Assembly (NCBI RefSeq): GCF_003762905.1
Contig: NZ_RJKS01000001.1
Span: 868,001 to 932,000 of the forward strand
Origin: Curtobacterium sp. ZW137
GTDB taxonomy: Bacteria > Actinomycetota > Actinomycetes > Actinomycetales > Microbacteriaceae
Length of the DNA: 64,000 nt
Direction of reading: 5' to 3'
Shown: one piece after another, positions 35,041 to 43,131 of the stretch
Layout: every line of letters begins with the position of its first letter
Position numbering within the stretch: the stretch's first letter is position 1
The notes under the pieces: generated by a model
What the model was told of the DNA's origin: nothing
Seen by the model: only the letters and a program-made list of their open reading frames with translations
The model's database searches: none
Translations under genes and position numbers: made by a program

Positions 35041-35991
35041 GTGACCCGGTTCCTCATCGGGCGACTGCTGCTGCTCGTCGTCGGCCTGCTCGTGGCGAGC
35101 ATCATCATCTTCGCCACGCTCCGCGTGCTGCCCGGCGACGTCGCGCAGATCGTCGCGGGCACCCAGGCGACGCCGGCGCAGGTCGAGCAGCTCCGGCAGC
35201 AGCTGGGCCTCGACCGACCCGCGATCGTGCAGTACCTCGACTGGATCGGCGGGGTGTTCCGCGGTGACCTCGGGCGCTCGCTCGTCACGAACGGCGCCGT
35301 CGCCCCGGAGATCACGCAGAAGCTCGGCGTCACGCTGCCCCTCGCCGGGATGTCCCTGGCGGCGGCGCTCGTCATCGGCGTGCCGCTCGGCGTCATCGCT
35401 GCGGTGCTCCGGCGTCGTGCCGGCGGGGCGGTCATCGCGTTCGTCGCGCAGGCCGTCGCGTCCGTGCCGATCGTGTGGGCCGGCATGCTCATGGTCGCGC
35501 TGTTCGCCGTCACGCTGCACTGGCTGCCGACGCAGGGCTTCCCGCTCGACGGCTGGTCAGAACCCGGTCGGGCGTTCTCCTCGCTCGTGCTCCCCGCGCT
35601 GACGATCGGTGCGGTGGAGGGCGCGGTGATCCTCCGCTTCACCCGATCGGCGACGCTGTCGGTGCTCGACGCGGACCACCTCCGGACCGCGGCGGCGATC
35701 GGGCTCACCCGCACGCAGGCGCTCCTCCGGCACGGACTCGGCTCGGTCGCGCTGACGGTCCTCGCGGTCCTCGGCGTGCAGATCGCCGGGCTCCTCGTCG
35801 GGGCCGTCGTCGTCGAGCAACTGTTCTCGCTGCCCGGCGTCGGCCGGATGCTCGTCACCGACGTCGGACGCCGCGACATCACGAAGGTGCAGTCGGAGCT
35901 CCTCGTGCTCACCGGGCTCGTGCTGCTCGTCGGGTTCGCGGTCGACGTGGTGCACCGCACGCTCGACCCCCGGCAGCGGGAGGCAGCGTGA
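35041..35991 (+). CDS. ABC transporter permease (DppB/OppB family)
   Basis: 316-residue inner-membrane permease with six predicted helices; the N-terminal helix RLLLLVVGLLVASIIIFATLRVLPG is the DppB-type TM1. The coupling (EAA) loop is around RTAAAIGLTRTQALLRHGL near residue 219-237, and the family motif VVEQLFSLPGVGRML is near 258. GTG start. Its stop and the next ATG overlap by one base (TGATG), so it is coupled to the second permease. Confidence 0.93.
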   Translation: MTRFLIGRLLLLVVGLLVASIIIFATLRVLPGDVAQIVAGTQATPAQVEQLRQQLGLDRPAIVQYLDWIGGVFRGDLGRSLVTNGAVAPEITQKLGVTLPLAGMSLAAALVIGVPLGVIAAVLRRRAGGAVIAFVAQAVASVPIVWAGMLMVALFAVTLHWLPTQGFPLDGWSEPGRAFSSLVLPALTIGAVEGAVILRFTRSATLSVLDADHLRTAAAIGLTRTQALLRHGLGSVALTVLAVLGVQIAGLLVGAVVVEQLFSLPGVGRMLVTDVGRRDITKVQSELLVLTGLVLLVGFAVDVVHRTLDPRQREAA

Positions 35992-36905
35992 TGACCGGAG
36001 CCAGCATCCGCCGACTCGTCGCCCGCCCGACCGGGGCCTTCGCCGTGGTCGTCCTCGGCCTGCTCGTGGTCCTGGCCGTGGTGTCGCTGTTCTGGACGCC
36101 CCAGGACCCGTTCCGCACCGACCCGTTCCACCAGTGGGACCCGCCGAGCGCCGCGCACTGGTTCGGCACGGACGGCATCGGCCGGGACATCGCCAGCTAC
36201 CTGCTGGCCGGCACGCGGACCACGCTCGTCGTGGCGATCGGCGCCGGGCTGATCGCGAGCGTCGTGGGGATCGTGCTCACCGCGATCGGGTCGCTCACCG
36301 CCCGCTGGGTCCGCGAGGGCACGGCCGTCCTCCTCGACATCCTGGTGGCGTTCCCCACGCTCCTCACGGCGATGCTCCTCACCGCGGTCTTCGGCGGCTC
36401 GCTCGGAGTCGTGATCGTGGCGGTCGGGCTGAGCTTCGGCGTGACGATCGCCCGGGTCGCCCGCAGCGAGATCCGCCGCATCGCGCGGAGCGACTACGTC
36501 ACGGCGGCGCGGGCCTCCGGCGTCGGACCGGGCGGGGTGCTGTTCCGGCACCTCATCCCGAACGCGGCCCCGATCTTCACCGTGCAGCTCTCCCTCGCGA
36601 TGGCGACCGCGGTCCTCGCGGAGGCCGGGCTGTCCTACCTCGGCTACGGCGCCGGGTCGGGCACCGCGTCCTGGGGCAGCCTGCTCGCCGACCTGCAGAC
36701 GTACATCGGCGTGCACCCGTGGAGCGCGACCTGGCCGGGAGCGGCGATCGCCCTCGTCGTCGCGGCGCTCTCACTCCTCGGGGACGCCGTCCGCGACGCG
36801 TCCGACCCGCGGCTGACGTCCGGCGACCGCGCGAGCGGCACCGCCCGCGCGGACACCGCCACCCGCACCGACGCGAGCTCCGCCGAGACCGGGGTGACCG
36901 CATGA
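35991..36905 (+). CDS. ABC transporter permease (DppC/OppC family)
   Basis: 304 residues. N-terminal OppC-type helix at about 18-38, then periplasmic segment HWFGTDGIGRDIASYLLAGTRTTL, typical for DppC, and five further helices. The EAA loop is YVTAARASGVGPGGVLFRHLIPNA near 168-191. A hydrophilic Thr/Ala/Asp-rich tail ends the protein. The ATG overlaps the upstream stop by one base, and the stop overlaps the ATPase start as ATGA. Confidence 0.93.
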   Translation: MTGASIRRLVARPTGAFAVVVLGLLVVLAVVSLFWTPQDPFRTDPFHQWDPPSAAHWFGTDGIGRDIASYLLAGTRTTLVVAIGAGLIASVVGIVLTAIGSLTARWVREGTAVLLDILVAFPTLLTAMLLTAVFGGSLGVVIVAVGLSFGVTIARVARSEIRRIARSDYVTAARASGVGPGGVLFRHLIPNAAPIFTVQLSLAMATAVLAEAGLSYLGYGAGSGTASWGSLLADLQTYIGVHPWSATWPGAAIALVVAALSLLGDAVRDASDPRLTSGDRASGTARADTATRTDASSAETGVTA

Positions 36906-37738
36906 CGAGCAGCGACCCGACGAGCAGCGACGCGACGAGCAACACCGCGGCCGGCAGCACGACCGCAGCCGGCGGACTCGAGGTGCGTGGCCTGTCGGTC
37001 CGCATCACGGGGCGGACGGTGCTCGACGACGTGAGCTTCACCGTGCCTCCCGGCCGTCGTGTCGGCGTGATCGGCGCATCCGGATCCGGGAAGTCGATGA
37101 CCTCACTGGCCCTGATGGGGTTGGAGCCGACCGGCGCGGACGTGACGGGCAGCATCCGCCTGGACGGGACGGAACTCGTCGGGATGCCCGACCGGTCGCG
37201 CGCCGCGTTCCGTGGCGCCCGGATGGGCATGGTCTTCCAGGAGCCCGGCACCGCGCTCGACCCGCTGCGCCGCGTCGGGAAGCAGATCGCCGAACCGCTC
37301 CGGTTGCACCGCGGACTCGACCGCCGGGGTGCCGATGCGGCCGCCCTCGACCTCGCCCGCGCGGTCGGTCTGCCCGACCCGACGTCGCTGCTCCGGCAGT
37401 ACCCGCACCAGCTCTCCGGCGGGCAGCGGCAGCGGATCTGCATCGCGATGGCGATGGCGGGGCAGCCGGGGCTGATCATCGCGGACGAGCCCACCACGGC
37501 GCTCGACGTCACCACCGAGGCGCGGATCCTCGACCTGCTCGCCGGCCTCGACGTCTCCATCCTGTTCGTGACGCACGACCTCGCGGTCCTCGCGCGGATC
37601 GCCGACACCGTCGTCGTGCTCGACGCCGGGCGCGTCGTCGAGAGCGGCAGCGTCGCCGACCTGCTCGCCGCGCCGCGACACGCCGCGACACGCGCGCTCG
37701 TCGACGCCGCGCGCGCCACCGCCAGGAGGCTCCCGTGA
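36902..37738 (+). CDS. ABC transporter ATP-binding protein (DppD family)
   Basis: 278 residues. After a Ser/Thr-rich start: Walker A GASGSGKSMTS near residue 61, Q-loop MVFQEPGTALDPLRRVG near 112, signature LSGGQRQRICIAMAM near 171, Walker B LIIADEPTTALDVT near 191 and switch histidine FVTHDLAVL. The usual C-terminal zinc-finger-like segment of DppD is short. Overlaps both neighbours by 4 nt (ATGA and GTGA), so tightly coupled. Confidence 0.93.
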   Translation: MTSSDPTSSDATSNTAAGSTTAAGGLEVRGLSVRITGRTVLDDVSFTVPPGRRVGVIGASGSGKSMTSLALMGLEPTGADVTGSIRLDGTELVGMPDRSRAAFRGARMGMVFQEPGTALDPLRRVGKQIAEPLRLHRGLDRRGADAAALDLARAVGLPDPTSLLRQYPHQLSGGQRQRICIAMAMAGQPGLIIADEPTTALDVTTEARILDLLAGLDVSILFVTHDLAVLARIADTVVVLDAGRVVESGSVADLLAAPRHAATRALVDAARATARRLP

Positions 37739-38514
37739 ACGCCCTCGTCGGCACCGGCCTGCACCGCACCTACCGGCTCCCCCGCCGTGGACCGTTCGAA
37801 CCCGGGCCGATCCGCACCGCCGTCGACGGCGTCGACCTGACGGTCGCCACCGGGCAACGACTCGGGATCGTCGGGGAGTCCGGATCCGGCAAGTCGACGC
37901 TGGTGCGGCTCCTCGCCGGTCTGGAGGCTCCTTCCGCCGGCAGCGTGTCCGCCGACGGTCGACCGGTGGTCGCGTCCGGGTCCGCGGCCGCGATGCGCTG
38001 GTTCCGGCGCGAGACCGGGGTGGTGTTCCAGGACCCGTACGCCTCGCTCGACCCCCGGATGCGCGTCGGGTCGATCGTCGCCGAGCCACTCCGAGCCCTG
38101 CGCATCCCGGGGTCGCACCGGTCGATGGTCGCGTCGGCGCTGGCGCGCGTGGACCTGCCCACCGACGCCGTGGACCGGTACCCGCACGAGTTCTCCGGCG
38201 GGCAGCGGCAGCGCATCGCGATCGCGCGGGCCGTCGTGCACGGGCCGCGGATCCTGTTCGGGGACGAGCCGATGAGCGCCCTCGACGTGGTGGTGCGGGC
38301 GCGGGTGATCGCGCTGCTGGAGTCCCTCGCGGAGTCGCTCGGGTTGACGATGGTGCTCGTGTCGCACGACATCGGCGTGGTGCAGCGGCTGTGCGACACC
38401 GTCGCGGTGATGTCCGCCGGTCGCATCGTGGAGCACGGGCCGGTGTCCCTGCTCGACGCGCCGGCGCACCCGGTGACGCGGGCGCTGGTGGCGGCGGCGC
38501 CGACGCTGCCGTAG
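37735..38514 (+). CDS. ABC transporter ATP-binding protein (DppF family)
   Basis: 259 residues. Walker A GESGSGKSTLVRLLAG near residue 47, Q-loop VVFQDPYASLDPRMRVG near 98, signature FSGGQRQRIAIARAV near 152, Walker B ILFGDEPMSALDVVV near 175 and switch histidine VSHDIGVVQRLCD. GTG overlaps the previous stop (GTGA). Last gene of the importer operon; a 622-bp repeat-rich spacer follows. Confidence 0.93.
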   Translation: MNALVGTGLHRTYRLPRRGPFEPGPIRTAVDGVDLTVATGQRLGIVGESGSGKSTLVRLLAGLEAPSAGSVSADGRPVVASGSAAAMRWFRRETGVVFQDPYASLDPRMRVGSIVAEPLRALRIPGSHRSMVASALARVDLPTDAVDRYPHEFSGGQRQRIAIARAVVHGPRILFGDEPMSALDVVVRARVIALLESLAESLGLTMVLVSHDIGVVQRLCDTVAVMSAGRIVEHGPVSLLDAPAHPVTRALVAAAPTLP

Positions 38515-38594
38515 GCGCGGCGCGCGCGCGGCGCGCGGGCGCGGGGCACGGCGCGGTGCGCGCGCCGGGCGCGGGCGTGGGCGGCGACAGAAGT

Positions 38595-38848
38595 GTTCCG
38601 ACACCGCGGGCGTCGATCGACTACCGCCGTGTCGACTCATGCAGACGGATCCGGTGCGTGTGCATGTTCCGACATCGCGGGCGTCGATCGACTACCGCCG
38701 TGTCGACTCATGCAGACGGATCCGGTGCGTGTGCATGTTCCGACATCGCGGGCGTCGATCGACTGCCGCCGTGTCGAATCATGCGGACGAATCCGGTGCG
38801 TGTGCATGTTCCGACACCACGGGCGTCGATCGACCGATGCCGTGTCGG
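38595..38848. repeat. 71-bp tandem repeat, three full copies and one partial
   Basis: Copies at 38595-38665, 38666-38736 and 38737-38807, and a diverging partial copy to 38848. The unit begins GTTCCGACATCGCGGGCGTC, contains the near-palindrome GTCGATCGAC and ends GTGCGTGTGCAT. Copies 1 and 2 differ by one base; copy 3 by about four. There are no unique spacers, so it is not a CRISPR. The periodicity is exact. Confidence 0.85.
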
Positions 38849-38864
38849 AGCTCGCGACCACGTG

Positions 38865-38910
38865 CCGGCCGGGAGGCTCGGTGCCAGGCCGCCACGAGCC
38901 TCCAGGCCGG
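38865..38910. terminator. hairpin of the GGAGGC family
   Basis: CCGGCCGGGAGGCTCG at 38865-38880 pairs with the complement at 38895-38910 over 15 of 16 positions, with a 14-nt loop. Bidirectional terminator candidate between the importer operon and the amidase gene. Confidence 0.55.
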
Positions 38911-38938
38911 TGGGTGGAGGCCGCGGGGCACGTTCGTT

Positions 38939-39065
38939 GCGTCCGCAACCGACGACAACTGCGTTGTCGTACGACAGCGAGGCTGTCGTCGGCGGACGCT
39001 TGCAACGGTTGTGGACGCGGGGGAACGACAATTGCGTTGTCGTACGACAGCGATGTCGTCGTTCC
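38939..39065. repeat. palindrome-rich intergenic element, copy I
   Basis: Contains GTCGTACGACAGCGA twice (38966-38980 and 39039-39053), separated by TTGCAACGGTTG and GGGGGAACGAC, and ends CGTCGTTCC. Read on the opposite strand, the segment at 63690-63794 shows the same order of words. Each half can fold on itself. Confidence 0.65.
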
Positions 39066-39136
39066 GAGTCCGCCCGTCCCGCCGGGCCCGCCGCGCCGCG
39101 CCCCGCCGGGCGCCGCCGCGCGCCGCGCGGCCGCGC

Positions 39137-40576
39137 TCACCACCCCGGCGGGTGCCTCCGCTGCCAGCGCAGCCGCCGCTCGAGCTGCGCTCCGAGCGCC
39201 AGCAGCGTCCGCTCCCCGCCCGGCCGCCCGATCAGCTGCACGCCCATCGGCAGCCCGCCGCCGTCCGGGTGGTCCGCCGCAGTGACCCCGACGGGCAGCG
39301 TGATCGCGGGGAGCCCCGCGACGTTCGCCATCGAGGTCCACGGCGAGTATGCGCATTGGCGCCGGAAGTCCTCCGACGGGTCGTCCCCGTACCAGCCGAG
39401 CGGCCGCGGGGTGAGCGCCAGCGTCGGCGTGATGACCGCATCGAACCGGCCGAACGCGCTGATCAGCGTCGTCGAGAACGTGTCGAGCGCCGTCATCGCG
39501 GCGAGCACCTGGGTCCCGGTGAGCGCCTGCCCGCGGGCGACGAGCCAGGACACGAGCGGCGTGAGGGCGGTGAGGTCGATCCCCGGCACAGACGGCAGCT
39601 GCGCCGCGGAGCTCTCCCACGCGACCCGGAACGCCGAGGCGTAGGGCGTGCGGGGCATCGCGACGTCCTCGATCCCGTGCCCGAGCTCGGAGAGCACCCG
39701 CACCGCGGTGTCGACCGCGTCACGGGCTGCCGGGTCGACGACGACGTCGACGGTGTCGTCCCACGGGGACCCGTCGAGCACCCCGAGGACGAAGCGCCCC
39801 TCGCCACGCACCGCCGCAGCGGTGAACGGCCCGTCGCCGACGTCGGGGGTCACGAGCGCGTACGGCACGGGTTCGTCGAGCCCGGTCGGCGCGACGAGCG
39901 CGTCGAGGTACATCCCGGCATCCGCCACGGTCCGCGTCAGCGGCCCGGCGACCGACAGCCCGCCGGCCCCCGACCGCCCGGGCATGGACGGCACCCGCCC
40001 GCGGCTCGGCTTCAGCCCGACCAGGCCGGTCGCTGCCGCCGGGATCCGCACGGATCCCCCGCCGTCGGACCCGACCGCCGCCGGCAGCAGTCCGGCGGCC
40101 ACCGCGACGGCCGCACCGCTCGACGAGCCGCCCGGCGCACGGGTGGTGTCGTACGGGTTCCGCGTGACGCCGCGGCGGGTCTCCGACGAGGACGACATCC
40201 CGAACTCGGGGCTCGCGGTCTTCCCGAGGCTCACCGCGCCGGCCGCGGCGAGCGCCGCCACCAGCGGGTGGTCGGCGGTCGCGGGCCGCTCCGGCAGCGA
40301 GACGGTCCCGGATCCGGTGGGCACGCCGGCCCGGTCGTACAGGTCCTTGTCACCGGACGGGAGGCCCCACAGCGGTCTGGACGTCGGCACCAGGTGGCCG
40401 AGACGGTCGGCTCGCTCGCGTGCGTCGTCGGCAGTGACCGTCACGAAGGCACCGAGTTCCGGGTCGAGCCGTTCGACGCGGGCGAGGAAGTGCTCGGTCG
40501 CTTCGCGGGCCGTGGTGTCGCCGCGGCGGATCCAGTCCCAGAGTTCCTGCGCGGAGAGGTGGTGGAGTTCGAACAC
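39137..40576 (-). CDS. Amidase (amidase-signature family)
   Basis: 479-residue Ser-cisSer-Lys hydrolase. The catalytic lysine is in LPSGDKDL near residue 76, the cis-serine/nucleophile region is DTTRAPGGSSSGAAVAVAAG near 143-162, and the glycine-rich DGGGSVRIPAAATGLVGLKPSRGRV follows at about 171. Substrates in this family range from small amides to aryl-acyl amides; no gatB/gatC partners are present, so it is not the tRNA amidotransferase. GTG at 40576 with TAGGCT 8 nt upstream. Divergent from a cysteine hydrolase with a 28-bp gap; both could handle amides. Confidence 0.88.
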   Translation of the reverse strand: MFELHHLSAQELWDWIRRGDTTAREATEHFLARVERLDPELGAFVTVTADDARERADRLGHLVPTSRPLWGLPSGDKDLYDRAGVPTGSGTVSLPERPATADHPLVAALAAAGAVSLGKTASPEFGMSSSSETRRGVTRNPYDTTRAPGGSSSGAAVAVAAGLLPAAVGSDGGGSVRIPAAATGLVGLKPSRGRVPSMPGRSGAGGLSVAGPLTRTVADAGMYLDALVAPTGLDEPVPYALVTPDVGDGPFTAAAVRGEGRFVLGVLDGSPWDDTVDVVVDPAARDAVDTAVRVLSELGHGIEDVAMPRTPYASAFRVAWESSAAQLPSVPGIDLTALTPLVSWLVARGQALTGTQVLAAMTALDTFSTTLISAFGRFDAVITPTLALTPRPLGWYGDDPSEDFRRQCAYSPWTSMANVAGLPAITLPVGVTAADHPDGGGLPMGVQLIGRPGGERTLLALGAQLERRLRWQRRHPPGW

Positions 40577-40584
40577 GGTTCCCG

Positions 40585-40598
40585 AGCCTAGTTACGCT
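40585..40598. promoter_or_regulatory. divergent -10 elements of the amidase and cysteine hydrolase genes
   Basis: Minus strand TAGGCT at 40590-40585 ends 8 nt before the amidase GTG. Plus strand TACGCT at 40593-40598 ends 6 nt before the hydrolase ATG. The whole intergenic gap is 28 bp, too short for two ribosome sites and promoters with leaders. Confidence 0.5.
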
Positions 40599-40604
40599 GC
40601 ATCC

Positions 40605-41138
40605 ATGACCCGTGCGCTCGTCCTCGTCGACATCCAGCTCGACTACTTCCCCGGGGGCGCGTTCCCCCTCGTCGAGCCGGAGGCGGCGGCCGCCGCGGCG
40701 CGGGAGGTGCTCGATGCGTTCCGTGCCTCGGGTGAGCTGGTCGTGCACGTGTTCCACACCGCGACCGAGGCGGATGCCGGCTTCTTCGTGCCGGGGACGC
40801 CGGGTGTCGGGTTCCACCCGCTCGTGGCGCCGGCGGACGGTGAGCCGGTGCTGGAGAAGCACGAGCCGAACAGCTTCGTCGGGACGGGGCTGCAGTCGCT
40901 CCTCGCCGATGCCGAGGTCACCGAGCTCGTGGTCGTCGGGATGATGAGCAGCATGTGCGTCGACTCCACGGTGCGGGCGACGTCGGAGCTCGGGTTCACG
41001 GTGACCGTCGTGTCCGACGCCTGCGCGGCGCCGGACCTGACGCTCGGGGACACCACCGTCCCGGGGAACCTGGTGCACGCGTCCTTCATGGCGGCGTTGG
41101 ACGGCAGCTTCGCGACGGTGGTGCCGCGGCTGGCGTGA
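40605..41138 (+). CDS. Isochorismatase-like cysteine hydrolase
   Basis: 177 residues. The catalytic triad of the family is visible: Asp in LVLVDIQLDYF near residue 8, Lys in LEKHEPNSF near 86 and Cys in GMMSSMCVDSTVR near 118. The cis-peptide region precedes the cysteine. Family members hydrolyse isochorismate, nicotinamide, N-carbamoyl compounds or ureidoacrylate; which one is not clear. ATG at 40605. Divergent from the amidase gene. Followed by a block of short degenerate repeats. Confidence 0.85.
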   Translation: MTRALVLVDIQLDYFPGGAFPLVEPEAAAAAAREVLDAFRASGELVVHVFHTATEADAGFFVPGTPGVGFHPLVAPADGEPVLEKHEPNSFVGTGLQSLLADAEVTELVVVGMMSSMCVDSTVRATSELGFTVTVVSDACAAPDLTLGDTTVPGNLVHASFMAALDGSFATVVPRLA

Positions 41139-41230
41139 CCGGCCGTGCTGGCGCGAGCAGCCGCTGGCGTGAGCGGCGGCGCTGGCGCGGCCGGCCCCGC
41201 TGGCGTGACCGGCCGCGCTGGCGCGTCCGG
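41130..41230. repeat. degenerate ~17-bp repeats after the cysteine hydrolase gene
   Basis: About six copies of a unit like GCTGGCGYGACCGGCC fill the gap between convergent genes, starting inside the last codons of the hydrolase and ending at the stop of the carboxyethylornithine synthase gene. They can pair with one another in both orientations in part. Confidence 0.55.
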
Positions 41231-41236
41231 TCACGC

Positions 41237-42400
41237 TCAGCGGATCGGGTAGGGGTACGCCCGCGACCGTCCCTGGAAGGTGAGGATCGCCTCGTTGCGG
41301 ACGTGGCCGTTCTCGATCTCGATCGCCCGGCGGATCGTCTCGGACCCGGTCCACGCCGACGGCCCGGTCATCACCGTCCGGAGGAACGGCATCAGCGCCT
41401 CGCTGATCTCCCACGTCGACGAGTTCCAGAGCAGCGACGGGCTGTGGTCCACCGCGTAGTAGTTCGTCGAGTCCCCCACGGTGACCATCGGCTCGGCGAA
41501 CGTGGTGGCTCGTGCCCACTCGAACCCCATGCCCTCGTCCACGGACACGTCGACGATGAGGCTCCCCGGGCGGAACGCGTCGAGGTCCTCGGTGCGGAGG
41601 TACGTCAGCGGCGCGTTCGGGTCCTGCAGGGTGCAGTTCACGACGATGTCGTTCTCGGCCAGGTACGGGGCGAGGCGCACCGGCCCCTGGTCCGTGTTGA
41701 CGGTGCTGGTGTGCGGGGCCGCTGCGTCGTGTTCGAAGTGCACGACGTCGACGGACGGGATCGGTGACCCGACCGCGGCCGGGCGGCGGTTCGTGAGCAC
41801 CCGGACGTCGTGGACCCCGTGCGCGTTGAGCGCGGTGACGGCGCCGCGGGCGGTGGCGCCGAAGCCGATCACGACGGCGGTCAGGCGGCGGCCGTAGTCC
41901 CCGGTGGAGCCGCAGAGCTGCATGCCGTGCAGCACCGAGCAGTACCCGGCGAGCTCGTTGTTCTTGTGGAAGACGTGCAGCCCGAAGCCGCCGTCCGGCT
42001 GCCAGTGGTTCATGGCCTCCCACGCGATCAGGGTCAGCTGCTTGTCGATCGCGAGCTGGGTGATCTCCTGGTCCTGGACGCAGTGCGGCCAGCCCCAGAG
42101 GACCTGCCCGTCCCGCAGGTCGGCGAGGTCGGACGCCTGGGGCTTCGGCAGCAGGACGACATCGGCTGCTGCGAGCACCTCGGCGCGGTCGGCGACGGCG
42201 CCGACGAGGGGTGCGATCTGTTCGTCCGGGACGCCGAAGCGCAGCCCGTAGCCGCGTTCGACGACCATGGCCGCACGGAGGTCCGCGTCGATGCGGCCGA
42301 AGTGCGCGGGGTGGATGGGCAGCCGGTGTTCATCGGCCTTCCGGGAGGTCGCGACGACACCGAGGCGCATGAGGCCCGGTGTCGGTTCGGTTTCGGTCAT
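41237..42400 (-). CDS. N5-(carboxyethyl)ornithine synthase-like dehydrogenase
   Basis: 387 residues of the alanine dehydrogenase/transhydrogenase N-domain superfamily. The enzyme first known from lactococci joins ornithine or lysine with pyruvate using NADPH to form N-carboxyethyl amino acids. The arginine in DEHRLPIHP near residue 27, lysine in LLPKPQ near 85 and histidine in WGWPHCVQ near 105 match catalytic positions. The nucleotide-binding VIGFGATARGAV is near 177. The assignment rests on overall pattern; physiological substrate unknown. ATG at 42400 with TACAGT 5 nt upstream. Convergent with the cysteine hydrolase. Confidence 0.8.
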   Translation of the reverse strand: MTETEPTPGLMRLGVVATSRKADEHRLPIHPAHFGRIDADLRAAMVVERGYGLRFGVPDEQIAPLVGAVADRAEVLAAADVVLLPKPQASDLADLRDGQVLWGWPHCVQDQEITQLAIDKQLTLIAWEAMNHWQPDGGFGLHVFHKNNELAGYCSVLHGMQLCGSTGDYGRRLTAVVIGFGATARGAVTALNAHGVHDVRVLTNRRPAAVGSPIPSVDVVHFEHDAAAPHTSTVNTDQGPVRLAPYLAENDIVVNCTLQDPNAPLTYLRTEDLDAFRPGSLIVDVSVDEGMGFEWARATTFAEPMVTVGDSTNYYAVDHSPSLLWNSSTWEISEALMPFLRTVMTGPSAWTGSETIRRAIEIENGHVRNEAILTFQGRSRAYPYPIR

Positions 42401-42405
42401 GGTGC

Positions 42406-42411
42406 ACTGTA
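42406..42411 (-). promoter_or_regulatory. -10 element of the carboxyethylornithine synthase gene
   Basis: TACAGT on the minus strand, 5 nt before the ATG at 42400; leaderless type. Confidence 0.45.
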
Positions 42412-42471
42412 GGCCCGTCGCATGCCAGGTCGTCGGCGTCCGGTCGTCGGCGTCCGGTCGTCGCCCGTCGG

Positions 42472-42477
42472 TACGCT
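42472..42477 (+). promoter_or_regulatory. -10 element of the yigZ-like gene
   Basis: TACGCT, 6 nt before the GTG at 42484; leaderless type. It supports this start over upstream in-frame ATGs. Confidence 0.5.
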
Positions 42478-42483
42478 CGTCGG

Positions 42484-43131
42484 GTGAGCCGCAGCTACCC
42501 GTCCACCATCGCTGCGCCCCTCGAGCACGAGATCGTGATCACGAAGTCGCGGTTCATCACGCACGTGGTCCCCGTGGCGGACGTCGCGGACGCGGACCGG
42601 GCGATCGCCGAGGTTCGCCGCGCGGCCTGGGACGCCCGCCACCACTGCACCGCGATGGTCACCGGGGTGCTCGGCGACCAGGCGCGGTCCTCCGACGACG
42701 GCGAGCCGTCGGGCACCGCGGGCGTCCCGATGCTCGAGGTGCTGCGCCGTCGGGACCTCACGGACGTCGTGGCGATCGTCACCCGGTACTTCGGCGGCGT
42801 GAAGCTCGGCGCCGGCGGGCTCGTCCGGGCGTACTCCACCTCGGTGTCGGAGGCGCTCGACCGGGCGACGGTCGTCCGCCGCGTCGCGCTCACCCGGGTC
42901 AGCGTGGACGTCGAGCACGCCGACGCGGGGCGGCTCGACAACGTGCTGCGCTCCTGGGTCGACCACCACGACGCCACCCTCGGGGACACCACCTACGGCG
43001 CAGCGGCCACGTTCGAGCTGTGGGTGCCCGCGCAGGAACTCGACGTGCTGCGCGCGGACCTCGCCGCGGCCTCGGCAGGGGCACTCGACCCGATCGTCGG
43101 CGACGCCCGCGTGGTGGACGTCCTCCCGTGA
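42484..43131 (+). CDS. YigZ/IMPACT family protein
   Basis: 215-residue UPF0029 protein. The hallmark SDDGEPSGTAGVPML is near residue 78, followed by VVAIVTRYFGGVKLGAGGLVRAYS near 101-124, and the C-terminal DUF1949 domain. Eukaryotic IMPACT binds GCN1 and affects translation control; the bacterial role is not settled. GTG at 42484 is chosen from the -10 hexamer 6 nt upstream and the family start (SRSYPSTIAAPLEHE). Overlaps the following esterase by GTGA. Confidence 0.9.
   Translation: MSRSYPSTIAAPLEHEIVITKSRFITHVVPVADVADADRAIAEVRRAAWDARHHCTAMVTGVLGDQARSSDDGEPSGTAGVPMLEVLRRRDLTDVVAIVTRYFGGVKLGAGGLVRAYSTSVSEALDRATVVRRVALTRVSVDVEHADAGRLDNVLRSWVDHHDATLGDTTYGAAATFELWVPAQELDVLRADLAAASAGALDPIVGDARVVDVLP

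Larger units (their letters stand above)
38515..39136. other. repeat-filled spacer between convergent genes
   Basis: 622 bp with no credible gene. In order it holds a GC-only low-complexity stretch (38515-38590), 71-bp tandem repeats (38595-38848), a hairpin of the GGAGGC family (38865-38910) and a palindrome-rich element (38939-39065) related to one at 63690, then another GC-rich tract before the amidase stop. Confidence 0.8.

Noticed and set aside
38595..38848. CRISPR or minisatellite gene
   Set aside because: The 71-bp units are contiguous without unique spacers, and the frames through them carry no recognisable protein.
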